From contig CAJWBQ010000001.1 of assembly GCA_913020115.1 (NCBI GenBank), positions 186,001 through 250,000 of the forward strand: DNA of 64,000 bases, read 5' to 3'. Origin of the DNA: an uncultured Cellvibrionales bacterium (GTDB lineage: Bacteria; Pseudomonadota; Gammaproteobacteria; Pseudomonadales; Cellvibrionaceae). The notes beneath the pieces were generated by a model. That model worked only from the letters and a program-made list of their open reading frames with translations. It ran no database searches and was not told the DNA's origin. Made by a program: the position numbers and the translations under genes. How positions within the stretch are numbered: the first letter of the stretch is position 1; each line of letters starts with the position of its first letter. Of this stretch, positions 1 to 9,891 are shown in pieces.

Positions 1-1
1 T

Positions 2-760
2 TCTCAGAACCCCCCAGTGAATATCGCTTTGGCTGAACGCTCCCCCTCTGTGACAGGCAATGTTGATATTGCCGCCTTGAGTCAGATGGATATCTTTGGC
101 AAAGCCGGTGTCGAAGCTCAGGCTGTGAAAGTGCCAGTGGTGTCGGCGGTTGAGCAAAATGCGCCTGAAACGAAATTGAAGCTAGTATTGAAGGGTATAG
201 TCGATAGCAGCAAAGCCGGTGGTGCTCGCGCTATTATTGCAGATGGCGCTAAGCAGGCTCTGTATGCTTTGGGGGATTCCTTGCCACAGGGGCGAGGCGT
301 AACTCTAGCAAAAGTCATGAGTGACAAAGTTATTTTGGAGAATAACGGGCGATTTGAGTCGCTGCCGCTATACAGCGATGAACCGACTTCAAGCGCTCGT
401 CTACCCTCTTCGCGAGCAAGGTCAAGCGTTCAGTCTAGCTCAACTACCCGCAGTGCTCGTAACGATGCGGCTAAATCTGTTGTCAGCGGTAAAAAATCAC
501 TGGCGGATGTCATAAAAGTGAGCATGGTGCGAGAGTCGGGTAAAGTGGTGGGTTATCGTGTGCGGCCTGGCAAAGAGAGAGACTTGTTCAACAGTTTGGG
601 TTTAAAGCCCAATGATATTGTTGTCGCGGTGAATGGGGTTGCATTGAACAGTTCCAGCAAAGCGATGGAAGTGTACAAGTCTATGCGAGAAGAAACCTCG
701 GCCAGCTTCGACATCAAGCGAGGCGAAGAAACTCTAAGTCTAAATATTGATACAAATTAA
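2..760 (+). CDS. gspC: Type II secretion protein GspC, 5'-truncated by window edge
   Basis: GspC is the inner-membrane component that links the T2SS inner-membrane platform to the outer-membrane secretin GspD. The frame is open to the left edge, so the cytoplasmic N-terminus and membrane helix lie outside the window; the GTG at position 17 is an internal codon. The visible part starts near the periplasmic HR domain (about residues 45-115 of the fragment, around KLVLKGIVDSSKAGGARAII). A Ser/Arg-rich linker follows, then a C-terminal PDZ-like domain containing VRPGKERDLFNSLGLKPNDI. It ends 13 bases before gspD, first in an unbroken gspC-N series. Identification is firm from both domains and gene order. 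Confidence 0.93.
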   Translation, partial: SQNPPVNIALAERSPSVTGNVDIAALSQMDIFGKAGVEAQAVKVPVVSAVEQNAPETKLKLVLKGIVDSSKAGGARAIIADGAKQALYALGDSLPQGRGVTLAKVMSDKVILENNGRFESLPLYSDEPTSSARLPSSRARSSVQSSSTTRSARNDAAKSVVSGKKSLADVIKVSMVRESGKVVGYRVRPGKERDLFNSLGLKPNDIVVAVNGVALNSSSKAMEVYKSMREETSASFDIKRGEETLSLNIDTN

Positions 761-773
761 TGGTGGTCTGTAA

Positions 774-2744
774 GTGCGTAGAGCTTTGAAGAAAAGTGCA
801 TTAAGAAAAATAATTGCCATTCTGGTCCTGAGTGTATCTCCGGTTGTTGGCGTGTTGGCGCAACAAACCTGGACCGTTAATTTCAACGATTCAGAAATTA
901 ATGAAGTCATTAAGTTCGTTGCCGACATCACGCATAAAACCATTGTGATTGACCCTCGGGTGAAAGGCCGAGTAAAAGTCATCTCAGCGGCGCCCCTCGA
1001 CAGTGAGCAACTCTATAATTTGTTTTTGTCGGTTCTAGAAATACACGGCTTCACCGCCATTGAGGTGGGTGATGTAGTGCGTGTAGTGCCCATTAAAGAC
1101 GCGCGCTCCTCACCTTTGACAATCTCCAATCAAAACCAAACGGGCAGTGCAAAGCAAGTGACCAAAGTGCTGCAATTGAAAAACATTGCCGCAATAAAAT
1201 TGTTGCCTATTATTCGCCCTTTGGTGCCACAACATGGGCACATTGCTGCTTACGAGCCGAGTAACGCCATCATCGTTTCAGATACTGAAGCAAATATTGC
1301 TCGTTTGGAAAAGCTTATCGCTCGCATTGATAAATCGGCAGTATCGGCCACAGAGCTTATCCACCTTGAACACGCGCAAGCTGACGAAGTGGTGACCATT
1401 TTAGGCAAGCTTCAGCAGACGGCCGGTAAAAATCAGGCAAATACACAGCTGAAAATGGTGGCTGATAAACGCACCAACGGCATTCTTATCAGCGGCGAAG
1501 ATGTTCAGCGCGAGAGAATTAAAACGCTTATCTCGCGGCTCGATCAACCTCAGCCCCAAACGGGCAATGTTCGGGTGGTTTATTTGGAGTATGCCGAAGC
1601 CAAGCAAGTAGCGGAGGTACTTAGCAATGTTGTGAAAAACATGGCTAAGCTTGCGCCGGGCGGCGATACAAAAGGTGTTTCCTCGCAGGCGACCGTTGAG
1701 GCAGACGAAGACACCAATGCTTTGTTGATTACTGCCGACCCAGATACCTTGAACTCTCTATTGGGGGTGGTGGCGCGTCTGGACATTCGTCGTGCGCAAG
1801 TTCTAGTTGAAGCCATCATTGTTGAAGTGAATGATATCGCCGGTCGAGACCTCGGTATTGAGTGGTTGTTTCGTGATGATCGTGGCGGATTTGGTTCCAG
1901 TATAAACCCAGACAGCGCCATGGGTGCAGTGGCCGCCGGTGCAGTGGGAGATGATACCGGCATCGTTGATCTTGCGGGAGCCTTAACCGGTCTTCCTGGT
2001 GCGACCTTTGGTACTGGTCGTCTCGACAAGGATATTGATTTTGTGGTGTTGGTGAATGCACTTCAGCAAGACACTGGTACTAACATATTGTCTACGCCGA
2101 ACTTGCTGACCATGGATAATCACCCAGCGACTATTTCTGTGGGGCAAGAAGTGCCCTTCATTACGGGTTCGTTTACTAACACTGGTAGCAACACCGGTTC
2201 AACAAATCCTTTTCAAACTATTGAGCGTAAAAACGTCGGTATTAAGTTAGAAGTAACACCACACATAAATGATGGCAGTAGCCTAGTGTTGGAAATTGTT
2301 CAGGAAGATTCTAGCCTGACTGGCGCAACCGGAATTACCGCTTCAGACGTAATTACTAATGAGCGAACCATCGACACCAAAATAATGGCTGAAGACGGCG
2401 AAGTCATTGTTTTGGGGGGCTTGATTCGTGACGATGTGAGCATGTATGAGCAGAAGGTACCCGTATTGGGCAGCATTCCCCTCTTGGGTCGTTTGTTCAG
2501 AACAGAGTCTAGCTCGGTAACAAAAACCAATTTAATGGTATTTATTCGGGCAACAATATTGCGCGATAAGCAGGATATCAAAGGCGCCACTGCCGAAAAA
2601 TACCATTACATTCGAGATCAACAAATAGATAGTCGCAAATTTGACGGCTTAATGTTGGATGAAGAATTGCTGCGGGTTCTTCCCGAGTGGCAGGAGGAAG
2701 CAAGCCGCTCGCAACAAGATGACGCGTCGGGTGTTGAGCGGTGA
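774..2744 (+). CDS. gspD: Type II secretion outer-membrane secretin GspD
   Basis: This is the multimeric outer-membrane channel through which folded exoproteins leave the periplasm. The 656-residue product starts at GTG and has a signal peptide to about Ala29. The N0 domain spans roughly 32-110, followed by three KH-like N domains to about 345 and the secretin beta-domain to about 605. The gate region VPFITG is near residue 459 and the signature around NERTIDTKIMAEDGEVIVLGG begins near 528. The C-terminal tail beyond LMVFIRATIL may be the pilotin-binding S-domain. Length fits the family. The stop overlaps the GTG start of gspE by 4 bp, suggesting translational coupling. Confidence 0.97.
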   Translation: MRRALKKSALRKIIAILVLSVSPVVGVLAQQTWTVNFNDSEINEVIKFVADITHKTIVIDPRVKGRVKVISAAPLDSEQLYNLFLSVLEIHGFTAIEVGDVVRVVPIKDARSSPLTISNQNQTGSAKQVTKVLQLKNIAAIKLLPIIRPLVPQHGHIAAYEPSNAIIVSDTEANIARLEKLIARIDKSAVSATELIHLEHAQADEVVTILGKLQQTAGKNQANTQLKMVADKRTNGILISGEDVQRERIKTLISRLDQPQPQTGNVRVVYLEYAEAKQVAEVLSNVVKNMAKLAPGGDTKGVSSQATVEADEDTNALLITADPDTLNSLLGVVARLDIRRAQVLVEAIIVEVNDIAGRDLGIEWLFRDDRGGFGSSINPDSAMGAVAAGAVGDDTGIVDLAGALTGLPGATFGTGRLDKDIDFVVLVNALQQDTGTNILSTPNLLTMDNHPATISVGQEVPFITGSFTNTGSNTGSTNPFQTIERKNVGIKLEVTPHINDGSSLVLEIVQEDSSLTGATGITASDVITNERTIDTKIMAEDGEVIVLGGLIRDDVSMYEQKVPVLGSIPLLGRLFRTESSSVTKTNLMVFIRATILRDKQDIKGATAEKYHYIRDQQIDSRKFDGLMLDEELLRVLPEWQEEASRSQQDDASGVER

Positions 2745-4204
2745 GTAGCGCATTAGACACCTACAGTCTGCCCTTTAGTTTTGCATCTCGTCACGGCGTG
2801 CTGCTCGAAGATGATCACGTATTACACCGGCCTGGGCTTGAACTCTTGGTGATGGTAGAGCTTCGTCGCCAGCTGGGAAGAGAATTTTCTCTGCAAGAAA
2901 TTAGCGATAGCGAATTTCAACAGCGACTCACTAGGCAGTATCAAAGTGGTGATGGCGCTGCTCAGCGAGCCGTGGACGACCTTGGCGCTGAATTTGATCT
3001 CAGTAGCTTGGCTGACGATATTTCCGATGACTCTGACCTGCTGTCGGGAGACGATGACGCGCCAGTGATTCGATTGATTAATGCCATTTTGTCTCAAGCG
3101 GTTAGAGAAAAAGCTTCAGATATTCACCTCGAGCCTTTTGAGGATCGAGTTGCTGTGCGCTTCCGAATAGATGGTGTATTGAGTGAAGTGCTTTCGCCAA
3201 AACCAGAACTGGCGCCCGTACTCATTTCTCGTTTGAAGGTGATGGCAAAATTAGATATTGCCGAAAAGCGCCTTCCTCAGGATGGTCGTATTTCTGTGCG
3301 CCTAGCTGGGCACGCGGTTGATATTCGAGTATCTACTTTACCTTCAGCCCATGAAGAGAGGGTGGTGTTGCGCTTACTTGATCAGGCCGCTGGAAGGCTA
3401 GAGCTGGAACAGCTGGAAATGCCCGAGGTGTCGACGGCGCGCTTTAGTACTGCACTGAAAAAACCCCATGGCATCATCCTAATTACAGGACCCACAGGCT
3501 CTGGTAAAACCACGAGTTTGTACGCAGGCTTAAGCCACATAAACGATCGTACCCGCAACATTCTTACTATCGAAGACCCCATAGAATATTTGCTGCCCGG
3601 TGTTGGTCAAACTCAGGTTAATAGCAAAGTTGACATGACTTTTGCGCGAGGCCTACGCGCCATTTTAAGACAAGACCCAGACGTCGTGATGGTTGGCGAG
3701 ATTCGCGACGGTGAAACTGCTACGATTGCCGTACAAGCCAGTTTAACTGGACACTTGGTTTTATCTACTTTACACACAAATACCGCAATTGGTGCCGTCA
3801 CTCGTTTGCAAGACATGGGGGTAGAACCATTTTTATTGTCTTCTAGCCTTGAAGTGGTGATGGCCCAGCGTCTTGTTCGAAAACTGTGTCCATCTTGCAA
3901 GGAAAAACACCGAGCCACTGAAGCTGAGTGTGAACTGCTGTCTCTGCCCGTCGACGCCGATGTATATCGGCCTGTAGGTTGTGATCATTGTAAGCAAAGT
4001 GGCTACAAGGGGCGCACCGGCATTTATGAATTAATCAATGTTGATGAAGGCCTGCGTCAGTTAATTCACGAAGGGGCTGGCGAACAAGCTATGACCCAGT
4101 ATGCACGGCAGAAAAGTGATTCTATTGTTGATGATGGTCGCCGCCAAGTTCTGGATGGCATCACCAGTATGGAAGAAGTTCTGCGTGTGACGGCGGCGGG
4201 TTAG
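2741..4204 (+). CDS. gspE: Type II secretion cytoplasmic ATPase GspE
   Basis: GspE is the hexameric traffic ATPase that powers pseudopilus assembly. The 487-residue protein has an N-terminal domain that contacts GspL, a Walker A motif GPTGSGKTT near residues 250-258, and a Walker B region ILRQDPDVVMVGEIRD near 307-322. A tetracysteine zinc site (CPSC near 383 and CDHC near 414) is typical of GspE rather than of pilus retraction ATPases. The GTG start overlaps the gspD stop. All catalytic elements appear intact. Confidence 0.97.
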   Translation: MSSALDTYSLPFSFASRHGVLLEDDHVLHRPGLELLVMVELRRQLGREFSLQEISDSEFQQRLTRQYQSGDGAAQRAVDDLGAEFDLSSLADDISDDSDLLSGDDDAPVIRLINAILSQAVREKASDIHLEPFEDRVAVRFRIDGVLSEVLSPKPELAPVLISRLKVMAKLDIAEKRLPQDGRISVRLAGHAVDIRVSTLPSAHEERVVLRLLDQAAGRLELEQLEMPEVSTARFSTALKKPHGIILITGPTGSGKTTSLYAGLSHINDRTRNILTIEDPIEYLLPGVGQTQVNSKVDMTFARGLRAILRQDPDVVMVGEIRDGETATIAVQASLTGHLVLSTLHTNTAIGAVTRLQDMGVEPFLLSSSLEVVMAQRLVRKLCPSCKEKHRATEAECELLSLPVDADVYRPVGCDHCKQSGYKGRTGIYELINVDEGLRQLIHEGAGEQAMTQYARQKSDSIVDDGRRQVLDGITSMEEVLRVTAAG

Positions 4205-4206
4205 AG

Positions 4207-5421
4207 ATGGGAGCCTTTAGTTATCGCGCATTGAACGCGGCCGGTAAAACGATTAAAGGAACCGTTGAAGGCGACTCTGAAAGGCAGGTGCGGGTTCAGT
4301 TGAGGGCTCAGCAATTACGACCCTTGGATGTTAAAGTGGTTAGCGCCCAGAAGGAACAAAGCGAGTCTTCTCTGTTTCGGCGTGGCGCGAATATTTCAGG
4401 GCGTGACCTCACCCTGATCACTCGACAGTTATCCAGTTTGGTGAATTCTGGCTTGCCTCTTGACGAATCGTTGAAGGCGGCTGCAAAACAACACCGTAAA
4501 ACTCATATTAAAGAGACACTGTTGCAGGTGCGCAGTAAGGTACTTGAAGGTTTATCTCTGGCGCAAGCGCTGGGAGAGAACCCTCGGGCCTTTGATAATA
4601 TGTATCGAGCATTAGTGCGCGCAGGTGAGAGCGCCGGTTTTCTAGGTCCCGTGCTGGAGCGCTTGGCTGACTACACGGAGTCAAGTCAGCACACCCGGCA
4701 AAAATTAAAAATGGCCATGGTTTACCCCTTTGTATTGTTGGCGGTGAGTGTCACAGTCATTGGTTTGTTGATGGCCTTTGTTGTGCCTGAGTTAATCGGC
4801 ATCTTTGAGCACAGTCAAAAAGCGCTACCATGGCTAACAGAAGCTTTGATTAGCACCAGCCATTTTATTACCGCCTACGGCGTTTGGTGTCTGTTGGGCT
4901 TTGGCTTGATAATAGTGGCTTGGAATTTAATGATGCGTGCCGAATCTCGGCGCCGGAAGTGGCATCAAATTTTATTAAAAACTCCCGTCGCAAGCGGTGT
5001 GATTATTCAGGCTGACAGTGCGCGATTTGCGGGCACATTAAGTATGTTGGTGGGTAGTGGCGTGCCATTATTGGAAGCTTTGAATATTGCCAGTCAGGTT
5101 TTGTCTAATCTCGTCATGCGTGACGCCTGTGACGGCGTTGTTGTTGCAGTGAAGGAGGGCAGCAGCCTACATAGGGCCTTGGATCAGGCACAGGTTTTTC
5201 CGCCATTGTTGGTACAAATGGCCGCAAGTGGTGAAGCCAACGGTGAGTTGGATAAGCAGTTAGACCACGCCGCTCGAAACCAGGAGCGAGAGTTAGAGTT
5301 GATGCTGGGTACCGCACTAGCGTTACTCGAGCCGCTGACGATTGTGTTTATGGGTGGAATGATCACGGTGATTGTTATGGCGATACTCTTACCAATATTT
5401 GATTTGAATACATTGGTCTAA
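4207..5421 (+). CDS. gspF: Type II secretion inner-membrane platform protein GspF
   Basis: GspF is the polytopic inner-membrane core that couples the ATPase to pseudopilin assembly. The 404-residue product has two homologous cytoplasmic T2SSF domains (about 70-190 and 275-395). Membrane helices are predicted near 172-193, 220-240 and 375-400. The N-terminus (MGAFSYRALNAAGKTIKG) is the usual GspF opening. It begins 2 bases after the gspE stop, within the operon. Confidence 0.96.
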   Translation: MGAFSYRALNAAGKTIKGTVEGDSERQVRVQLRAQQLRPLDVKVVSAQKEQSESSLFRRGANISGRDLTLITRQLSSLVNSGLPLDESLKAAAKQHRKTHIKETLLQVRSKVLEGLSLAQALGENPRAFDNMYRALVRAGESAGFLGPVLERLADYTESSQHTRQKLKMAMVYPFVLLAVSVTVIGLLMAFVVPELIGIFEHSQKALPWLTEALISTSHFITAYGVWCLLGFGLIIVAWNLMMRAESRRRKWHQILLKTPVASGVIIQADSARFAGTLSMLVGSGVPLLEALNIASQVLSNLVMRDACDGVVVAVKEGSSLHRALDQAQVFPPLLVQMAASGEANGELDKQLDHAARNQERELELMLGTALALLEPLTIVFMGGMITVIVMAILLPIFDLNTLV

Positions 5422-5464
5422 GGTTGCATCTAATACTTAAAATTTGGACACAGAGGTAAGTGTA

Positions 5465-5935
5465 ATGAAAAATAATCCAGTGGCATTGAGTGGCTCAGGA
5501 CGTTTGCAGTCGGGCTTCAGCATGATTGAAATTCTAGTTGTGTTGGTCATTATCGGCTTGCTTGTGAGCATTGTAGCGCCCAACGTATTGGATCGAGCCG
5601 ACGAGGCTCGCATTACCAAAGTGGGTGCAGATTTTAAAGGCATTGAAAGCGCTTTAAAAATGTATCGTCTTGATAACTTTGTTTACCCGAGCAGTGAGCA
5701 AGGTTTGGAAGCTTTAAAAGAAAGACCAAGCATTGATCCTGTACCTCGTCAGTACCGCAGTAATGGTTATTTAGAGCGTTTACCGGTGGATCCATGGAAT
5801 CGCCCCTATCTCTATCTCAGCCCTGGAGAAGAACAGGAATTTGATATTTATTCCTTAGGTGCAGATGGTGTTGCAGGTGGCGAAGGACAAAATGCAGACC
5901 TAAATAATTGGCAGAGCGGTGAAGACGAGCAATAA
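5465..5935 (+). CDS. gspG: Type II secretion major pseudopilin GspG
   Basis: GspG is the major pseudopilin forming the T2SS pseudopilus, processed by a prepilin peptidase (GspO/PilD) not encoded here. I chose the ATG at 5465 because GAGGT lies 7 bases upstream; an in-frame TTG at 5444 would add seven residues. The leader ends in Gly before FSMIEILVVLVIIGLLVSIV, with Glu at mature position 5. The C-terminal segment GADGVAGGEGQNADLNNW matches the calcium-binding loop region of GspG. About 156 residues, normal for the family. Confidence 0.95.
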   Translation: MKNNPVALSGSGRLQSGFSMIEILVVLVIIGLLVSIVAPNVLDRADEARITKVGADFKGIESALKMYRLDNFVYPSSEQGLEALKERPSIDPVPRQYRSNGYLERLPVDPWNRPYLYLSPGEEQEFDIYSLGADGVAGGEGQNADLNNWQSGEDEQ

Positions 5936-6494
5936 GCTCGCAGCGCGAGTGAAGTCATTGCCAGAGCGAGTAAAACTGAAAGGTTTTTCCTTGATTGAGC
6001 TGCTGGTGGTGATATTTATTATGGGGCTCATGATTGGCCTTGTCAGCTTATCAATTGGCGGCGATGGTCCCGCAGAGAGACTGCGTAACACAGCCGGCAG
6101 CCTGACTAACGTGATGACACTGGCGAGCGAAGACGCAGTGCTGAGTGGTCGCTCTATTGGTTTTGCCTTTCAGCCGGCGGTGCTTGATGAAGCGTGGTCA
6201 TTTTACTGGCTAGCATTAAATGAAGAGGGTGAGTGGGAGCGGCAAGAAGCTCCCCTGCAGGAACAGTATTTGCCAAGAGATATTAGTCTCGAATTACAGT
6301 TGGACGGGGAACGTTTTGATAGCTCTGCACCGAAGGCTGCTAACGAATCACCCGCGCTAATTTTTTACCCCAGTGGTGACGCACAGTCATTCATTCTCAC
6401 ATTGCATCACGCAGACCTTGATCGAGGCGACCAACATATTGGCAGTAGCCTGGCAGGTCAAATTTTATGGCGGGAGCGTCCTCGTGCGCAGTAA
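5919..6494 (+). CDS. gspH: Type II secretion minor pseudopilin GspH
   Basis: GspH is a minor pseudopilin. The GTG start lies inside the gspG 3' end (17-bp overlap). A basic leader of about 22 residues ends in Gly, then FSLIELLVVIFIMGLMIGLV with the conserved Glu5 and a hydrophobic helix. The C-terminal globular part is variable, as expected for this family. 191 residues; position between gspG and gspI supports the call. Confidence 0.92.
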   Translation: MKTSNKLAARVKSLPERVKLKGFSLIELLVVIFIMGLMIGLVSLSIGGDGPAERLRNTAGSLTNVMTLASEDAVLSGRSIGFAFQPAVLDEAWSFYWLALNEEGEWERQEAPLQEQYLPRDISLELQLDGERFDSSAPKAANESPALIFYPSGDAQSFILTLHHADLDRGDQHIGSSLAGQILWRERPRAQ

Positions 6495-6846
6495 AGGATT
6501 CACTCTTGTTGAGGTAATGGTGGCAATGTTGATTGTCGGAGTAGCCTTACCCGCTTTGTTATTTCAAGTGATTGCTATGGTTGACGGCACCGGTGAATTG
6601 CGGAATAAAGCCGTCGCGCAATGGGTCGCTGAAAATCAGCTAGCTAATATTAAGTTGCAAAAGCATATAAATGGTTCAGTGCCGCGCGGCAAACTTAGCG
6701 GTGAAACTCGAATGGCTGGCACCACATGGGAGTGGTCGCTCGAGGTCAGCGCCACGGAAGTTGAAAAATTGAAACGCCTTGAGATTGAAGCGGGTTTACC
6801 AGAGAAAAACCCAGCCCTTGTACTGCGAGCATTTATAAATGAATAA
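6484..6846 (+). CDS. gspI: Type II secretion minor pseudopilin GspI
   Basis: GspI belongs to the GspI-J-K tip complex that initiates pseudopilus assembly. The frame is open further upstream, but the prepilin leader must lie just before FTLVEVMVAMLIVGVALPAL. The GTG at 6484, overlapping the gspH stop, gives the short leader VRSKG and a protein of about 120 residues, which is the usual size. A GGGAG-like stretch about 10 bases upstream may serve as ribosome binding site. Confidence 0.92.
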   Translation: MRSKGFTLVEVMVAMLIVGVALPALLFQVIAMVDGTGELRNKAVAQWVAENQLANIKLQKHINGSVPRGKLSGETRMAGTTWEWSLEVSATEVEKLKRLEIEAGLPEKNPALVLRAFINE

Positions 6847-7624
6847 GCTCCGGGGTTTTACGCTAATAGAATTGATGGTGGCCATCGGTTTAACAGGTTT
6901 AGTTGCAGTGGGCGCCTACCAAACCTTTGATCAGGCTGTGCGGGCCTCTAGTGGCGCGCAGGAAAGAGCTGACCAGGTGAATCGCTTAGACCGCAGTTGG
7001 CGTTTAATTGAGCAAGATTTACAGCACGCCATTCCGAGACAAAATGTCAGTGTTAGTGCTTTTCAGACACCGGCGGATGCTTTTTATGGGCAGCGCGTGA
7101 ATACGGGGCATTTTGCTGAGGGTGAATCCGCTTCCGAGGGTGAACCTTTAACGCTTGAAAACCCTTTAGGCCAGCCTTGGTTTTTACGTTTGAATCGGCT
7201 CGCCTGGAAAAACCCCTTGAACGCTCAACGCAGCGATTTACAAGGAGTGGCTTATCATATGAGTGAAGGTAAGTTGTGGCGTCTGTATTGGCCAGTGGTG
7301 AATAACGACGATATAGAGTTGGATTTTTCTTCACTAGACTTTAATCAAGCGGGGGACACCTTTGCTGAAGATGTGCGGCTAGAGGGCCCTGCCATGCGCC
7401 AGCAAATCTTGATGGAAGGCATAGAGGGTATGGCTATCCGCTATCTACCCAACTCAGCGAGCAGCTTGGACAACAATAGTTGGCAAGTACAGTGGCCTCC
7501 GGCAAGCAACACATCGCCTGGGGAAGTGGCTCCGGCAAGTATGCCCTTGGCCGTAGAGATATCGATTTACTTGGAGGGTTTTGGTGAAAGCAAACGACTT
7601 TTTCTACTCCAGCCAGAAGCCTAA
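6839..7624 (+). CDS. gspJ: Type II secretion minor pseudopilin GspJ
   Basis: GspJ is part of the pseudopilus tip complex. The ATG overlaps the gspI stop by 8 bp. The short leader MNKLRG precedes FTLIELMVAIGLTGLVAVGAY, with Glu5 of the mature pseudopilin. The downstream region (RLDRSWRLIEQDLQHAIPR) is the typical GspJ start of the globular domain. 261 residues, slightly longer than the commonest GspJ proteins. Confidence 0.94.
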   Translation: MNKLRGFTLIELMVAIGLTGLVAVGAYQTFDQAVRASSGAQERADQVNRLDRSWRLIEQDLQHAIPRQNVSVSAFQTPADAFYGQRVNTGHFAEGESASEGEPLTLENPLGQPWFLRLNRLAWKNPLNAQRSDLQGVAYHMSEGKLWRLYWPVVNNDDIELDFSSLDFNQAGDTFAEDVRLEGPAMRQQILMEGIEGMAIRYLPNSASSLDNNSWQVQWPPASNTSPGEVAPASMPLAVEISIYLEGFGESKRLFLLQPEA

Positions 7625-8609
7625 TTCTCAGGGTGGCGCAATATTGGTGATGGTGCTGTTGATTGTAGCGGTAGTGTCTACCTTAGCGATAAATTTTGCT
7701 GGAGCATTTCAACTAAGCGTAGCGCGCAGCGAAAATCGCTGGCATGGCGCCCAGGCTAATGCTTACTTATTGGGCGCTGAAGATCTAGCGCTCAGTGTAT
7801 TAAAAGAAGATCGTGCCGAAGGTGAGGTTGATCACCTTGGTGAGATTTGGGCACAAAAATCGGAGCCGTTTCCGGTAGAAGGCGGTTGGTTATCCGGTCG
7901 TGTTGTCGATGCTCAGGGCTTGTTTAACCTTAATTCTTTAGTCGGCTCGGCGGGTGACGCCGGTAGCGCTAGCAGTGCGGCGCGTTTCACGGAAGAGCAG
8001 CGCCGTTTTATTCGACTACTGCAAACCTTTGAATCTTTGCCCCTGGCGCAAGGTGACGCGGTGGCCATCGTGGAGGCCATTATTGATTGGCTCGACAGTG
8101 ATGATAGACCCACAGGGTATGGCGGCGCAGAATCCAACTATTACAATAGCCTAGATTCAGTTTATTACGCGGGCAATCAAAATTTTTCCAGTGTTAATGA
8201 GTTGCGTTTGGTCCGATATATTACTCCGGAGCTCTACGCTCTTTTGGAGCCCTTTTTGGTGGTGCTGCCCGAGAAAGTTAGTATCAACATTAATACAGCG
8301 CCCTTAAAGTTGCTCCAAACTATCAATGTGAGTACCAGCCTTGAGGCGTTGAGTGTGTCGGATGCACAAGAATTACTCGATTCACTGGGCAGTGAAGGTT
8401 ATGAAACTCTAGCGGAGTTTGAGAATTCACCGGCAATGGTGGGCCTTATGCCGCAAGGCACTGGCCCCGATATGCAGGGCTTGAGTATTAGCAGTGAATA
8501 CTTTTTACTGTATTCAGAATCTTTAGTGGCAAAGCAGCGGCGCAAGCTCGAAAGCTTAGTGCTGAGAACCGAAGACAAACTACAAATAATCAGGCGAATA
8601 GATGGCTGA
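7584..8609 (+). CDS. gspK: Type II secretion minor pseudopilin GspK
   Basis: GspK caps the pseudopilus tip. I prefer GTG at 7584 because GGAGGG lies 5-10 bases upstream; TTG at 7581 is also in frame. The leader ends QGG before AILVMVLLIVAVVSTLA. As usual in GspK, the mature N-terminus lacks Glu5. The protein contains the alpha-helical insert with GYGGAESNYY, which may bind metal, and the family segment SININTAPLKLL. It overlaps gspJ by about 40 bp in another frame. Confidence 0.93.
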   Translation: MKANDFFYSSQKPNSQGGAILVMVLLIVAVVSTLAINFAGAFQLSVARSENRWHGAQANAYLLGAEDLALSVLKEDRAEGEVDHLGEIWAQKSEPFPVEGGWLSGRVVDAQGLFNLNSLVGSAGDAGSASSAARFTEEQRRFIRLLQTFESLPLAQGDAVAIVEAIIDWLDSDDRPTGYGGAESNYYNSLDSVYYAGNQNFSSVNELRLVRYITPELYALLEPFLVVLPEKVSININTAPLKLLQTINVSTSLEALSVSDAQELLDSLGSEGYETLAEFENSPAMVGLMPQGTGPDMQGLSISSEYFLLYSESLVAKQRRKLESLVLRTEDKLQIIRRIDG

Positions 8610-9864
8610 TCGTATTTTAGTAAAAATCCCCAGCGAAGGTATGCTCAGCAATAGCAATGCTGAACAAGAGCTTTCCTGGCGGGCAATCGATACCCGTGGC
8701 GAATGGTTGGGTGAGGCAGAGAAGGGCACAGTTGAGGTCTTAGCTGAGGCGATTGCGAATAGCAAGGCAGAGCTGTGGTTGTTGGTGCCAGGGGCTAGGG
8801 TGAGTACCCGACCTCTACCGATTAGCGCCAAAGAAAAGCGCCATATGGAAAGACTTTTACCCTATCAGCTAGAAGATGATTTAGCGTGTGATGTTGAAGT
8901 TTTACATTTCGCGTTTGGTGCTGTGGATAAGGGCACAGTAACCATTGCCTATGTAGAAAAAGCGTGGTTTCGCTCAGTGCTAGAGAAGTTTTCTGAGTTA
9001 AGTATTGAAGTTGCAGGCAGTACGCCAGAACCTTTATTGCTTCCCTGCGACGAGCAGAGTTGCACCATTAGTCAAAATGAAGAGCTTATGGTGCATCAGG
9101 CGGATGGTACCAGCTTTAGTGTCAGCGATACTCTAGCCAGTATGGTGTTGAATTCTCTGGGGGAAAATCTTGCGATAAATGCTTCCCTTACTCTGGTTGC
9201 CGGCGATGACAATGCTCTGTCTGATTTAGAGTCTGAATTGCCTGAAGATTTACTCCAAAAGGTTGAGCATCGCTTTGTAAGAGACGGGTGGGGCGCGCTA
9301 AATATTCATCTTGGTCGAGCCACTTTGGGCGCGTCAATGCCCTGGTTGAATTTGTGTGTAGGAGAATTTAGTCGTCGTTTACCACTTATGAATTGGTGGC
9401 ATACATGGCGCAAAGTAGCTCTCTTAGGCGGCATAACTTTAACGCTATTCATTGTCGCCAATTTCTCGCAGGTTCAACAGTTGAAGTCTGCTCAGGCTAT
9501 TATGCAGAAGGATATTGAAACCGCGTTTCGCTCTGTAGTGCCGCGAGGGGCAATGGTTGATCCTCTGCGTCAATTGAAAGCAAAAATGAAGTCTGAGCAG
9601 GGCACTGCAAAGGGCAGTGATTCAGTCCTGTTGATATCTCTGGTGGCACCTGTCATCGAAAGCTTGCCCGATGTGGCACTGCAGGGAATTCAATACAATC
9701 ACGATCGCAATGAATTGCGTTTTAGTGTGAAAGCCAATTCTTTTAAAAATATTGAAGCTTTGCGCAACCGTTTGGATGGCGGAAATTTTAAAGCCACTTT
9801 AATGAGCGCCAGTGCTCAAGGTGGTGTTCATTCCGCGCGCTTAAAAATTGCTAAGTTGCGTTAG
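8602..9864 (+). CDS. gspL: Type II secretion inner-membrane protein GspL
   Basis: GspL anchors the GspE ATPase to the inner membrane. The 420-residue product has a cytoplasmic actin-like N-terminal region (with EKRHMERLLPYQLEDDLA near residue 75), one membrane helix near 270-290 (WRKVALLGGITLTLFIVANF) and a periplasmic ferredoxin-like C-terminal domain. The start overlaps gspK by 8 bp. Size and topology fit GspL. Confidence 0.94.
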   Translation: MADRILVKIPSEGMLSNSNAEQELSWRAIDTRGEWLGEAEKGTVEVLAEAIANSKAELWLLVPGARVSTRPLPISAKEKRHMERLLPYQLEDDLACDVEVLHFAFGAVDKGTVTIAYVEKAWFRSVLEKFSELSIEVAGSTPEPLLLPCDEQSCTISQNEELMVHQADGTSFSVSDTLASMVLNSLGENLAINASLTLVAGDDNALSDLESELPEDLLQKVEHRFVRDGWGALNIHLGRATLGASMPWLNLCVGEFSRRLPLMNWWHTWRKVALLGGITLTLFIVANFSQVQQLKSAQAIMQKDIETAFRSVVPRGAMVDPLRQLKAKMKSEQGTAKGSDSVLLISLVAPVIESLPDVALQGIQYNHDRNELRFSVKANSFKNIEALRNRLDGGNFKATLMSASAQGGVHSARLKIAKLR

Positions 9865-9891
9865 CGTGATTGTTAACTATGAAACGTCAAA